Assembly: GCA_023269545.1 (NCBI GenBank)
Contig: JAHFTB010000008.1
Span: 34,102 to 98,101 of the forward strand
From: Verrucomicrobiota bacterium
GTDB lineage: Bacteria; Verrucomicrobiota; Verrucomicrobiia; Chthoniobacterales; Xiphinematobacteraceae
Reading direction: 5' to 3'
DNA: 64,000 bases
The position numbers were made by a program, and so were the translations under genes. Below the pieces are notes generated by a model. The model saw nothing but the letters and a program-made list of their open reading frames with translations. It searched no databases and was not told the DNA's origin. Below are positions 16,704 to 24,998 of the stretch, piece by piece. Positions within the stretch are counted from its first letter, which is position 1. Each line of letters begins with the position of its first letter.

Positions 16704-19700
16704 CTAAAAGTTGTAATTTAACCCAAGGAGGGCACCATGGGAGACAATTTGTCCACCACCGAATATTGGATTATAATAGACATAAGCGCCCAATCGGGAG
16801 CCGATTTGGGCAGTGAGGCCCGCGACACCGAACGCATTGTTGCGTGCAGCGGTTGAACTATAGAAATAAAATGGCGCTCCCGCTCCATTAGCAAAATTTG
16901 AACCGATTCTCTGTCCGTAGTTAAGAAATTCATGCTGCCAGGAAAGACCTATAGTGGGGAGGATGCGATAATTAGGGGAAATCTCATAAAGATAAGAAAT
17001 GTTGCCCCCAAGAGTGTATACTAAAGAACTGGGATTTTGACTTCCCGCCCTCACATTTAAATTTTTTGCCCCGGTTTCGCTGAAGGAGGAAATTCCCAGG
17101 TAAGTGTACTGAATGGAATTATTAGCTCCAAAAATCCACGAGCCCAACCTATATTCATACCCGCCACCCATGAGAGAATCCAACTCTCCTGAAAACGGAG
17201 AACTGCGTGTGGTCCAGTGTAAATTAGCCACATCAATAGAGCGGTTCAGGTTAAGAAAATTAGCGCCACCACCGACTATGGCATCCAGATAGAAGCCTTT
17301 CCATTGTGCGGTTCCGTATAAGCCGAATTTCATTCCATTACTTCGCAGCCAAGATCCATCGGAATACCAGGATTTGATGCCCTGATAACCTGTATAAACT
17401 CCGACCTTGAAATGTTCATTGATGCAATAATCGGCTCCTACACTAAATAAACCTGAGATGGAGTTGATCTTTGGCAAATCGCAAACATTACTGATCTTAG
17501 AAAAAACTCCCGAAGCAGATGCAAAGATATCCCAGGGGGAAGACTCATTCGCATAAGCCACCACCTGCTTCCCCTGATATAACCTGGCTTCACGCTTGCT
17601 AAATTGTTCCTTCATAGGTTCCTGAGTAAGACCCTGCAGGGTAGTTCCACCCACTCCTGATCGTATGGCTGCTAATCGCGTGGTGATCTGCCCGTATTGA
17701 GTATTTGTAATATTAAAAATGATGTCTTTTATGTTGCCGGCGACTCTGGGAACTAATTCCTTCAGAGGTAATAGTGCCAATCCCGTACTACTCAGCACGG
17801 CCTGTTGCACCGTGGACCCACTAATAATAAAAACTAACCGGACATCGTTCGCATCATAAATCACTTGTAATGGAAAACCTGCGGGCAGATTTAATCCGCT
17901 GAAGGTTCCACTGACTCCCCCAGTGGCTGTCAGGATCGTAAAAGACGATCCTGCAGCAGGGGAAAATCCTCCAAGAAGTTCCACTTGTAAGGTGCCGTCC
18001 AGTTGGGAGGTTCCCCCCACCATCACCTGGTTAAAGGAGCTATTTCCAGCAAGTTGAATGAGCAGCGTCCCGCTGGAGGTCTGCGTATAATTGCCACTGA
18101 TGGTGAGAATGCCTGGTAAACCACCAGGGTGGAGTAATCCGGAGTTGATGACATTGCCCGCGAGAACCCCCGTGCCACTTAATATCCCATTGGGGTTGAT
18201 CAGTAGGGTGGAGCTAGCAAGTTGTGCGTTTACGGAAAGCTCTCCCGCTTGGATAGTAGTGGTCCCAGTATAGGTGTGGTCGGTATTAAAAATCACCCCC
18301 CCACTTGGACTATTTATCACTACATTGCCAGGCCCGTCGATGGTTCCATTCAGTATGGTGGTATCCCCTTGGGTAAATACTAGGCTAGCATCTGTATTCG
18401 TATAAAGAGCTCCTTGCAACGCAGAGGTATCTCCAATGAACGTACCCGTAAAAGCTACCGTGGTTCCTGTATAAAGTTTTGGAGCAGTGAGAGTCACTGC
18501 TCCCGGCCCCCCTTGGAATACCGTTCCGGTTCCCGTAACGGTACCGGAAAAAACGATATGATCGGAACGACTGAAACTGAAAAAGGCTGCAGTGCTCGTC
18601 ATCACTACATTGCCCACAATGGAACCCGTCGTGCCAGTACCCGAAAAGCCTGCAGCACCAATTACGAGGGCTCCGCCCTCAATGGTGGTGCCTCCTGTAT
18701 AACTATTTTCCGCTGAAAGCGCAATGACACTACTCGTTCCGCTCATAATGAGCGAACCCGTTCCCGTAATGGTGCCAGTAAAGATATTGGTATTGTCTTT
18801 ATTAAATCTCAAAACGCCATTATTGAGGACATTACTCACAATAAATCCCGTGGAACCCGCATTCCCAAGCTGCAGAGTTCCTGAATTAATAGTGGTCATT
18901 CCAGTATAAGTATTGCTTCCCGTGAGTATAAGAGTTCCCGCCCCATTTTGAGTCAAGGTTCCCGGCCCGGAAATAGTACCGGAATAAATGAGACTATCAG
19001 AACGATTAAATACTATAGCCGCGTTGTTGATCACATTACGAATGATGTTCCCCGTAGTGCCACCATTTCCAATTTGAAGAATTCCGGAATTAATAGTAGT
19101 TCCCCCAAGATAACTACTGTTCCCTATCAGCGTGAGAGTTCCCGCACCGTTTTTTGTGACTGAGCCGTTTCCCGTAATAGTGCCAGAATAAGTAGTGTTA
19201 TCAGAACGATTAAAAATGAGTGTGCCGCTATTAGTTACATTACTGATAATAGAACCGGTGATTCCACCGTTTCCAATTTGTAGAGATCCTGCACTAATAT
19301 TCGTAATTCCGGTATAAGTATTATTCCCTGTAAGCGTAATAGTTCCACTCCCTAATTTCGTAAGGCCTCCGCTTCCACTCATATTTGATACAATTCCCGC
19401 CGAAAAGGTACCGCTATTGATCCTCCCCCCCGACGCCCCTAAGATGAGGGCGTTGGCAGCAAATCCGGAAATGAATGTAGGATTGGAGCTGCTCGGTTGC
19501 AGAGTCCCTCCATTCATGGTTAAAATGGCACCTGTCGAGGAATTGCCGGTAATAGAATTTGTGGAAAGGAGGCCACCGTTTAAGGTTACAGAGCCTGTAA
19601 ATGACGCGGCCGGAGTAATGTCCACACTATTTGCAATCATAGTTCCGCCAGAAAGTATCAAGCGACCGGTATTGGTGGAGCCCACTATGGTGGTGGTTCC

Positions 19701-19985
19701 GGATAAGGTGCCTCCGGAAACCAGTAAAGATCCGGCCAAGGCATTTCCCAAATTGAGCGTTCCATATTGTCCGCTACCGGTTGTAAAAAGTGCAGTGCCA
19801 CTGTTTGCGATATTCGCAGTCCCCGAGCTAGTGGGGACTCCATTGTTCCAGTTTATTGCCGTATTCCAATTTCCTGAGGTGGCATTACTCCAATTTGTTA
19901 TTTGAGCCTGCATGCTCTTAGGAAAACCTAAGATGAAGATCAGGAGAGTAGAGAATACGACAAATGAAGGTGGTGGTGGAATCAT
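16704..19985 (-). CDS. Autotransporter (type V secretion) with PATR beta-strand repeats
   Basis: A 1093-residue surface protein. An N-terminal signal peptide (hydrophobic FVVFSTLLIFILGF, cleavage near AQA-Q) leads into a Gly/Ser/Thr/Asn-rich passenger. This contains about six autotransporter-associated repeats of the form G-AGTLTLTG-NTYTG-TTI--G-LQIG, between about residues 200 and 620. A linker at about 690-800 precedes a C-terminal beta-barrel of about 290 residues that ends NYNF with the terminal Phe expected for BAM recognition. The barrel would insert in the outer membrane and the passenger would form a beta-helix outside. A decayed copy of the barrel end lies at 62602-62811, so this is one of a paralogue family. 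Adhesin function is inference. Confidence 0.9.
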   Translation of the reverse strand: MIPPPPSFVVFSTLLIFILGFPKSMQAQITNWSNATSGNWNTAINWNNGVPTSSGTANIANSGTALFTTGSGQYGTLNLGNALAGSLLVSGGTLSGTTTIVGSTNTGRLILSGGTMIANSVDITPAASFTGSVTLNGGLLSTNSITGNSSTGAILTMNGGTLQPSSSNPTFISGFAANALILGASGGRINSGTFSAGIVSNMSGSGGLTKLGSGTITLTGNNTYTGITNISAGSLQIGNGGITGSIISNVTNSGTLIFNRSDNTTYSGTITGNGSVTKNGAGTLTLIGNSSYLGGTTINSGILQIGNGGTTGNIIRNVINNAAIVFNRSDSLIYSGTISGPGTLTQNGAGTLILTGSNTYTGMTTINSGTLQLGNAGSTGFIVSNVLNNGVLRFNKDNTNIFTGTITGTGSLIMSGTSSVIALSAENSYTGGTTIEGGALVIGAAGFSGTGTTGSIVGNVVMTSTAAFFSFSRSDHIVFSGTVTGTGTVFQGGPGAVTLTAPKLYTGTTVAFTGTFIGDTSALQGALYTNTDASLVFTQGDTTILNGTIDGPGNVVINSPSGGVIFNTDHTYTGTTTIQAGELSVNAQLASSTLLINPNGILSGTGVLAGNVINSGLLHPGGLPGILTISGNYTQTSSGTLLIQLAGNSSFNQVMVGGTSQLDGTLQVELLGGFSPAAGSSFTILTATGGVSGTFSGLNLPAGFPLQVIYDANDVRLVFIISGSTVQQAVLSSTGLALLPLKELVPRVAGNIKDIIFNITNTQYGQITTRLAAIRSGVGGTTLQGLTQEPMKEQFSKREARLYQGKQVVAYANESSPWDIFASASGVFSKISNVCDLPKINSISGLFSVGADYCINEHFKVGVYTGYQGIKSWYSDGSWLRSNGMKFGLYGTAQWKGFYLDAIVGGGANFLNLNRSIDVANLHWTTRSSPFSGELDSLMGGGYEYRLGSWIFGANNSIQYTYLGISSFSETGAKNLNVRAGSQNPSSLVYTLGGNISYLYEISPNYRILPTIGLSWQHEFLNYGQRIGSNFANGAGAPFYFYSSTAARNNAFGVAGLTAQIGSRLGAYVYYNPIFGGGQIVSHGALLGLNYNF

Positions 19986-20319
19986 CAGTAGCTAGGGGGA
20001 GCAAATACTTTCTTGAATCTTCAATGGATGGCTCTCGGCTTTCAAAAGGCCGTAATGCATTATTAATGCACAATTTATTTATTTATAGACAATTACAAAA
20101 TATGAAAAAGTTACCTAAATGAAAAAATAGGTAAACCCTAGTGCGGAATCACCTCCTCACCCATCGTTCACAGAACCGGAGCCTTTCCCATTTTTAGCTT
20201 TTGGGCATTTATAACAAAGCCAGTATAAAATGAGTTCGAATTCACCGTTATTTTTGGCCCCGGCTTTGCCAAATTAGATTGCTTTTATCGGCAAGCAGGA
20301 CCAATTTGATGTATTTCAA
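19986..20319. other. Intergenic region with promoters and a repeat end
   Basis: A divergent region between the autotransporter and transaldolase genes. It holds an AT-rich stretch (about 20040-20130), suitable for promoters, and a C-family end at 20211-20239. CAAAGCC there and GGCTTTG at about 20262-20268 could also pair across 45 bases. No gene is seen. Confidence 0.4.
20211..20239 (+). repeat. Family C solo end
   Basis: Contains AAAGCCAGTATAAAATGAG and then TTCGAA, matching the left end of the complete C element (22140 onwards, GAAGCCCGTATAAAAAGAG then TTCGAA). Confidence 0.5.
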
Positions 20320-21300
20320 ATGATCACCGGCATCACTTCTTCAAGCACTCAGTTGGACCAGTTGAAACAATTTACAACGGTGGTAGCCGACACAGGGGAT
20401 TTCGAAACCATGCGGAAGTACACTCCGCAAGACGCCACTACCAATCCCACATTGATTTTCAAGGCAGTCCAGCAGCCGCAGTACCAACATCTATTGGAGA
20501 AAGTTCTGAGGGAGAATCTCCATTCGCCTCTGAGCGGTTCCACTCTGTACAAGAAAATTATAGATGATCTTTTGATCGCCTTTGGCCTTCAGATTCTTCA
20601 AATCATCCCGGGTCGGGTTTCCACCGAAGTAGATGCCCGGCTTTCTTTTGATGTGGAAGGGAGCTTAGAAAAAGCTCGGTATTTGATTAGCCTGTATGAA
20701 AAAGCCGGCATCGATCGCAATCGCATCCTCATCAAACTTGCTTCTACGTGGGAAGGCATCCAAGCCGCTGCAATTCTTCAAAAAGAGAATATCAATTGTA
20801 ATCTCACGCTTCTTTTTTCTCTGGTCCAAGCTGTCGCTTGTGCAAAGGTGGGAGTTCGCCTGATTTCTCCGTTTGTCGGCAGAATTTACGATTATTACAA
20901 GGCGACGACAGGCAAAGAATTCCACGGAGCTGAAGATCCTGGAGTACAATCTGTGAATTGCATTTACGAATATCTGAAACGATTTGGATATTCCACCCAA
21001 ATCATGGGAGCCAGTTTCCGAAATATAGGCCAAATTCTCGAACTGGCCGGCTGTGATTTTCTCACAATTAGTCCCGAACTTCTCGAAGAACTCCAACAGT
21101 CCTCAGCCCCCCCCGTCACACGCAAATTGAACCTGGAAACGGCTCAAACCGCCTCTGTGCAAGAAATCGATATTTCGGAAAATCATTTCCGCTGGCTCGT
21201 CAATGAAGAAGCCATGGCTAATGATCGCCTCGCTGATGGCATTCGGCGCTTTGCAGCAGATATCGTAAAACTTGAGGGGATTATTGCCAAAATGATTTAA
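20320..21300 (+). CDS. tal: Transaldolase
   Basis: Transfers a dihydroxyacetone unit between sugar phosphates in the non-oxidative pentose phosphate pathway. A 326-residue TalB-type (class 1) enzyme. It begins [18 protein letters not shown], contains [13 protein letters not shown] and EVDARLSFD, and has the Schiff-base lysine in [13 protein letters not shown]. The [10 protein letters not shown] and IMGASFRN segments are also diagnostic. Length is normal. A family A miniature element starts 11 bases after the stop codon. Confidence 0.96.
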   Translation: MITGITSSSTQLDQLKQFTTVVADTGDFETMRKYTPQDATTNPTLIFKAVQQPQYQHLLEKVLRENLHSPLSGSTLYKKIIDDLLIAFGLQILQIIPGRVSTEVDARLSFDVEGSLEKARYLISLYEKAGIDRNRILIKLASTWEGIQAAAILQKENINCNLTLLFSLVQAVACAKVGVRLISPFVGRIYDYYKATTGKEFHGAEDPGVQSVNCIYEYLKRFGYSTQIMGASFRNIGQILELAGCDFLTISPELLEELQQSSAPPVTRKLNLETAQTASVQEIDISENHFRWLVNEEAMANDRLADGIRRFAADIVKLEGIIAKMI

Positions 21301-21310
21301 ATCATTGTAA

Positions 21311-21400
21311 CTGAAGTTACGCACTTATGCACGTTGAGGAGCTCTGGGAGCAAAAAAACCATTTTAGCCTACAAGGTTTCCCTTTTTTGCGTAACATCAC
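21311..21400 (+). mobile_element. Family A miniature inverted-repeat element, copy A1
   Basis: A 90-base non-coding element with inverted ends (CTGAAGTTACGCA at the left; TGCGTAACATCAC at the right). It is flanked on both sides by the 7-bp direct repeat ATTGTAA (21304-21310 and 21401-21407), a target site duplication. The core reads GCTCTGGGAGCAAAAAAAC and then TTTTAGCCTACAAGGTTTCC, shared with copies A2-A4. This copy has a small internal duplication (CACTTATG) near its left end. Confidence 0.85.
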
Positions 21401-21424
21401 ATTGTAAGTTCACCCTCATCTACT

Positions 21425-22081
21425 ATGACTGTAATGCGCGCCTCCCTGGTTTCTCTCTGTTGTGCTGCTATTTTCCTAGGGCTTTTTTGTTCCCTGGCAC
21501 ATGCGACAGGCCGAGGCACTTATTCGGGCGCTCTCCCCGTTTTGGTTGGCATCGAAGCGGTCCAGGAAGATCTCAAACTCACCTCGTTACAAGAGGCTGT
21601 TTTGGATTCTATTCGGAATGAGTACCGATCGGAAGCTCAACAGATTTATCTGGGCACTCAATTTAACGAGATAGCTTCGCGCACACATTCTCAAAGCGCG
21701 CTTCGCCGTCTCCAACACAAATATAATCGCCGAGTCTTTTCGACCTTAAACAAAGCTCAAAAAAAGCAGCTGAGACAAATTGAAATACAAATATTGGGCG
21801 GATTCTTGCTGCTGAGAGATTCTATCCAACAACGCTTATGGATCAATTCATCACAAAAAGAGCAAATAGCTAAAATTGAAACAAAAACCCTGCTTGCTCT
21901 TCATAAGTTGAATCATCTCACCGTTTCGAAAAAAATTACTCAATTGAAACGAGCTGCTTCCCTCCATATTCTCCGCAAGAATGCCTCTGAACAATTGCTG
22001 AAAGTTCTTACCCCGGCACAACAGCAGAAGCTCATTGCCTGGGCGAAGAATGATCTTCCTCATGGTCTGCTCGCAGACTAA
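21425..22081 (+). CDS. Secreted helical protein with LTxxQ-like motifs, unknown function
   Basis: A 218-residue protein with a signal peptide (VMRASLVSLCCAAIFLGLFC then SLAHATG) and an almost fully helical mature part. It has two LTxxQ-type motifs, LTSLQEAVLDSI near residue 56 and LTPAQQQKLIAW near the C-terminus. These are typical of the Spy/CpxP-like periplasmic helical proteins and of PVC relatives. The central part is rich in Lys and Gln (KKQLRQIEIQI, KEQIAKIETKT). A periplasmic chaperone or stress role is possible but not shown. It lies between miniature elements A1 and B2, and its stop codon falls in the decayed edge of B2. Confidence 0.65.
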   Translation: MTVMRASLVSLCCAAIFLGLFCSLAHATGRGTYSGALPVLVGIEAVQEDLKLTSLQEAVLDSIRNEYRSEAQQIYLGTQFNEIASRTHSQSALRRLQHKYNRRVFSTLNKAQKKQLRQIEIQILGGFLLLRDSIQQRLWINSSQKEQIAKIETKTLLALHKLNHLTVSKKITQLKRAASLHILRKNASEQLLKVLTPAQQQKLIAWAKNDLPHGLLAD

Positions 22082-22132
22082 AAAATACAGGAAAACCCGA
22101 GCGAGCTTTTCTCCGGAATCTGCGTAAGTCCT
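22077..22132 (-). repeat. Family B inverted-repeat element, copy B2
   Basis: Minus-strand version of the element at 27633-27693: ACAGGAAAACCCGAGCGAG, then TTTTCTCCGGAATCTGCGTA and AGTCCT. The left inverted end is decayed (GACTAAAAAATACAGG) and overlaps the stop codon of the preceding gene. Confidence 0.6.
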
Positions 22133-22139
22133 AAAATAT

Positions 22140-22292
22140 ATGGCGAAGCCCGTATAAAAAGAGTTCGAAGTGATAGCGGAATTCCGCTATACAAAACAGA
22201 GTCCGCATCTTCAGATAGGACCTCTGTCTTGCGCCTCGCTGGAATCCAAAATCCCAGGGAAATTCATGCTCATTTTATACGGGCTGCGCTAT
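22140..22292. repeat. Family C complete inverted-repeat element
   Basis: A 153-base element with 20-bp terminal inverted repeats matching at 18 positions: ATGGCGAAGCCCGTATAAAA at the left and TTTTATACGGGCTGCGCTAT at the right. Inside it lies an 18-bp perfect palindrome (22173-22190, core TAGCGGAATTCCGCTA). Solo ends occur at 11935, 15016, 20211 and 29038. No coding capacity. Confidence 0.65.
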
Positions 22293-22513
22293 TGTGCCAA
22301 CCGAAACCTCTTTCTTCTCGCTCTCCCGAGGCCACCGGATGCATATTATTTTAAAATGTTCTCACTCCCACATAGCGCTGCTTGCAATTAACGAAATCGT
22401 CGATAAAACTTTTCCATGCCACAACAGGTTGATATCCACCGCAATTTACCTATACTCCCTTAATTTTACCCAAGTTTTTTCCCTTTTCGCAAGGACACAT
22501 TACTCCATTACGA
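22293..22513. other. Spacer between repeat C and ilvE
   Basis: About 220 bases, moderately AT-rich, most likely carrying the promoter of the ilvE-mcsA-mcsB-clpC operon. Short plus-strand frames here have no recognisable product. Confidence 0.35.
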
Positions 22514-23383
22514 ATGAAAATTTATATTGACGGAATCTTTTATGAAGAAAAGGACGCAAAAATTTCCGTATTTGACCATGGCCTTCTTTATGGGGATGGA
22601 GTTTTTGAAGGAATTCGATTTTATCAGGGAAAAGTATTTCGTTTGCAGGAGCATATAGACCGTTTATTTGATTCCGCTCGCTCCATCTGCTTGCAGCCCC
22701 CCCTCCCCAAAGAAAAAATAATTGATGCGGCGCTGGAAACTATTCGATGTAACAAATTGAATGATGGATATATACGTCTTTTGATTACCCGAGGAATAGG
22801 TAACTTGGGACTCAATCCCGCGCACTGCCCTCATCCGACAGTCATCATCATTGCAGACAGCATTCAACTCTATCCCTCTGAAATATATGAAAAAGGCCTC
22901 AAAGTGGTGACATGCGCCACGCGGAGAGTGAGTGCGGCAGCTCTGAGCCCCATGGTGAAATCCCTCAATTACCTCAATAACATCATGGCAAAAATAGAAG
23001 CCGTTCAAGCCGGCGCCGGAGAAGGATTAATGCTCAACGAACAAGGATTTGTTGCCGAATGCACAGCGGACAATGTTTTTATCATCAAAAATGGAAAAAT
23101 CCTTACTCCCAAAGTGGGGGCGGGAGCCTTGGCTGGAATTACCCGTGCTGTGATTTTTGAACTTGCGTCAAATCTGGGAATCCCTTTGCAGGAAGCCGAT
23201 ATCACTCGGCACGAGGTTTTTGTGGCAGACGAATGTTTTCTCACCGGTACGGCCGCAGAAGTCATTTCCATGGTGGAATTAGATAGTCGCCCCATCGGAG
23301 AGGGGGTTCCGGGCCCAATTACCCAACGTTTAACCCATGAATTCCGTCAGTTGACACAAAGGACGGGGACAACGATTTATTAA
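22514..23383 (+). CDS. ilvE: Branched-chain amino acid aminotransferase (class IV)
   Basis: A PLP fold-type IV transaminase of 289 residues. Visible are the N-terminal MKIYIDGIFYEEKDAKISV, the FDHGLLYGDGVFEGIRFY active-site strand, the PLP lysine in MVKSLNYLNNIMAKIEA, and EGLMLNEQGFVAECTADNVF. The TAAEVISMVELDSRPIG phosphate-binding segment is also present. It belongs to the short IlvE/D-amino-acid-aminotransferase group; IlvE is favoured by the arginine in GIRFY and the overall match, while D-alanine aminotransferase and PabC are the alternatives. Five bases separate it from mcsA, so it heads that operon. Confidence 0.88.
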   Translation: MKIYIDGIFYEEKDAKISVFDHGLLYGDGVFEGIRFYQGKVFRLQEHIDRLFDSARSICLQPPLPKEKIIDAALETIRCNKLNDGYIRLLITRGIGNLGLNPAHCPHPTVIIIADSIQLYPSEIYEKGLKVVTCATRRVSAAALSPMVKSLNYLNNIMAKIEAVQAGAGEGLMLNEQGFVAECTADNVFIIKNGKILTPKVGAGALAGITRAVIFELASNLGIPLQEADITRHEVFVADECFLTGTAAEVISMVELDSRPIGEGVPGPITQRLTHEFRQLTQRTGTTIY

Positions 23384-23388
23384 AGTGT

Positions 23389-23883
23389 ATGCAATGCGAT
23401 GTTTGTCAAAACAAGGAGGCTACAGTCTTTCTTACCCAAATTGTAGAGGGCAAAATGCAGAAAATCAATCTTTGCGAAACTTGCTCAAAAGCTAAGGGAG
23501 TGAACGATCCGACAGGCTTTGAACTAGCCGATCTTCTCCTGGGATTGGGATCTTCCCCCGAAATGGATGTTCAGGCCACCCCCTTAAAATGTTCCGTCTG
23601 TGAATTTACACAAACTGAATTTAAAAAGACTGGTCGTTTGGGTTGCAGTAACTGTTATGATGCATTCTCAGAAATGCTCCTAGGTATGTTAAAAAACATG
23701 CATAAGGGAACACAGCACCACGGGAAGGTGCCGGTTCGCTACCGTACTCGGCGTTCTTATCAGGAACGCTTAAAAAATTTGACCCATACCCTGCAGGAAG
23801 CCGTAGCCGCAGAGGAATATGAAAAAGCGGCGACTATTCGAGACGAAATCCACCAATTGGAGTCTGAATCTCCCTCTTTATGA
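23389..23883 (+). CDS. mcsA: McsA-like zinc-finger / UVR protein, activator of McsB
   Basis: A 164-residue protein with CxxC zinc knuckles at residues 3-6 (CDVC) and 29-32 (CETC), a second pair around 67-90 (CSVC, CSNC), and a C-terminal UvrB/UvrC coiled-coil motif (LQEAVAAEEYEKAATIRDEI). In Bacillus the homologue binds and activates the McsB arginine kinase. Gene order, with mcsB overlapping by 4 bases and clpC directly after, supports the same role here. Confidence 0.9.
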   Translation: MQCDVCQNKEATVFLTQIVEGKMQKINLCETCSKAKGVNDPTGFELADLLLGLGSSPEMDVQATPLKCSVCEFTQTEFKKTGRLGCSNCYDAFSEMLLGMLKNMHKGTQHHGKVPVRYRTRRSYQERLKNLTHTLQEAVAAEEYEKAATIRDEIHQLESESPSL

Positions 23884-24998
23884 AATTCTCCCACCTCATT
23901 GCTGATACCGGAGAATGGCTGAAGGAAGAAGGACCTCACCGTAATATTGTCATTAGTAGTCGAGTACGGCTTGCTCGTAATTTACGAGATAAACCTTTTC
24001 CAGGATGGGCAAAAAAAACAGAGCGCCTGGAGGTAGTAAAAGTGGTAAAAGCCGCTATTGACTCTCTTCCCGAGATGAAAGACGCATTTTCCGAGAATCT
24101 CGAATCGCTTTCTCCTCTGGAAAAACAGGTGCTCGTAGAGCGCCATCTCATCAGCAGAGAACATGCCGCCAAAGGTGTCGGGAGCGCAGTCGTGATGAAT
24201 GTCCCACAAACACTGAGCTTTATGATCAATGAAGAGGATCATTTGCGCATGCAGGCACTTTCTTCCGGCCTTCAGTTGTCCATGGTATTTGCTTTGATTA
24301 ACGATGCGGACACCCAACTCGAAGCCAGGCTGGATTTTGCCTTTCATGATCAGTTGGGCTATCTTACCGCATGTCCGACCAATATTGGTACGGGAATGCG
24401 TGCATCCGCCATGCTGCATCTACCAGGATTAGTCATGAATGATCTCGTCAGTAAGATCATTAATTCCGTGAACAAAATCGGCTTAGCTGTCCGTGGCTTA
24501 CATGGCGAAGGCTCGGAAGCCATAGGAAATCTCTTTCAAGTTTCCAACCAAACCACTTTAGGCGAATCCGAAGAAGAAATTATCGATCGCCTCAACAAAG
24601 TAATCGAAACGATCCTGGAACATGAACGCAATGCCCGCCAAATGTTGCTGGAACGACGACCGGTCACTTTGTTAGATCAAATCGGACGTGCTTATGGCAT
24701 CCTCTGCCAAGCACACTCCATGGGTTCCAAGGAAGCACTCAATCTATTGTCCATTATAAAATTAGGAGTCGATCTCGAGTTGTTCCCCGAGACCAGTCGA
24801 CATGCTGTCGACCAACTTTTTATTGAAACTCAACCCGCCCATCTCCAAAAGGGCGTACAAGCGCAAAAAATGGCCGCCGAGGCAAGGGATACATTGCGCG
24901 CATCGATTATTCGGGCAAAGTTGAATTCCATGCCTCAGCCAGATATTACTAAAATTAGCATTACCCCCGAAGCAGAAGAAGAATCTCATGATGAATAA
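23880..24998 (+). CDS. mcsB: Protein arginine kinase McsB
   Basis: ATP:guanido-phosphotransferase-fold kinase that phosphorylates protein arginines, marking proteins for ClpC-dependent degradation in Firmicutes. The 372-residue protein shows [16 protein letters not shown], the catalytic-loop motif [30 protein letters not shown] and the [20 protein letters not shown] arginine/ATP-binding loop. The C-terminal half also carries the McsB-specific helical extension absent from metazoan arginine kinases. Sandwiched between mcsA (4-base overlap) and clpC (11-base overlap). No ctsR repressor gene is seen, so regulation must differ from Bacillus. Confidence 0.94.
   Translation: MKFSHLIADTGEWLKEEGPHRNIVISSRVRLARNLRDKPFPGWAKKTERLEVVKVVKAAIDSLPEMKDAFSENLESLSPLEKQVLVERHLISREHAAKGVGSAVVMNVPQTLSFMINEEDHLRMQALSSGLQLSMVFALINDADTQLEARLDFAFHDQLGYLTACPTNIGTGMRASAMLHLPGLVMNDLVSKIINSVNKIGLAVRGLHGEGSEAIGNLFQVSNQTTLGESEEEIIDRLNKVIETILEHERNARQMLLERRPVTLLDQIGRAYGILCQAHSMGSKEALNLLSIIKLGVDLELFPETSRHAVDQLFIETQPAHLQKGVQAQKMAAEARDTLRASIIRAKLNSMPQPDITKISITPEAEEESHDE

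Noticed and set aside
18091..19905. Several plus-strand frames opposite the autotransporter passenger
   Set aside because: They result from the repetitive Gly/Thr/Asn-rich passenger sequence being free of stops in the antisense frame.
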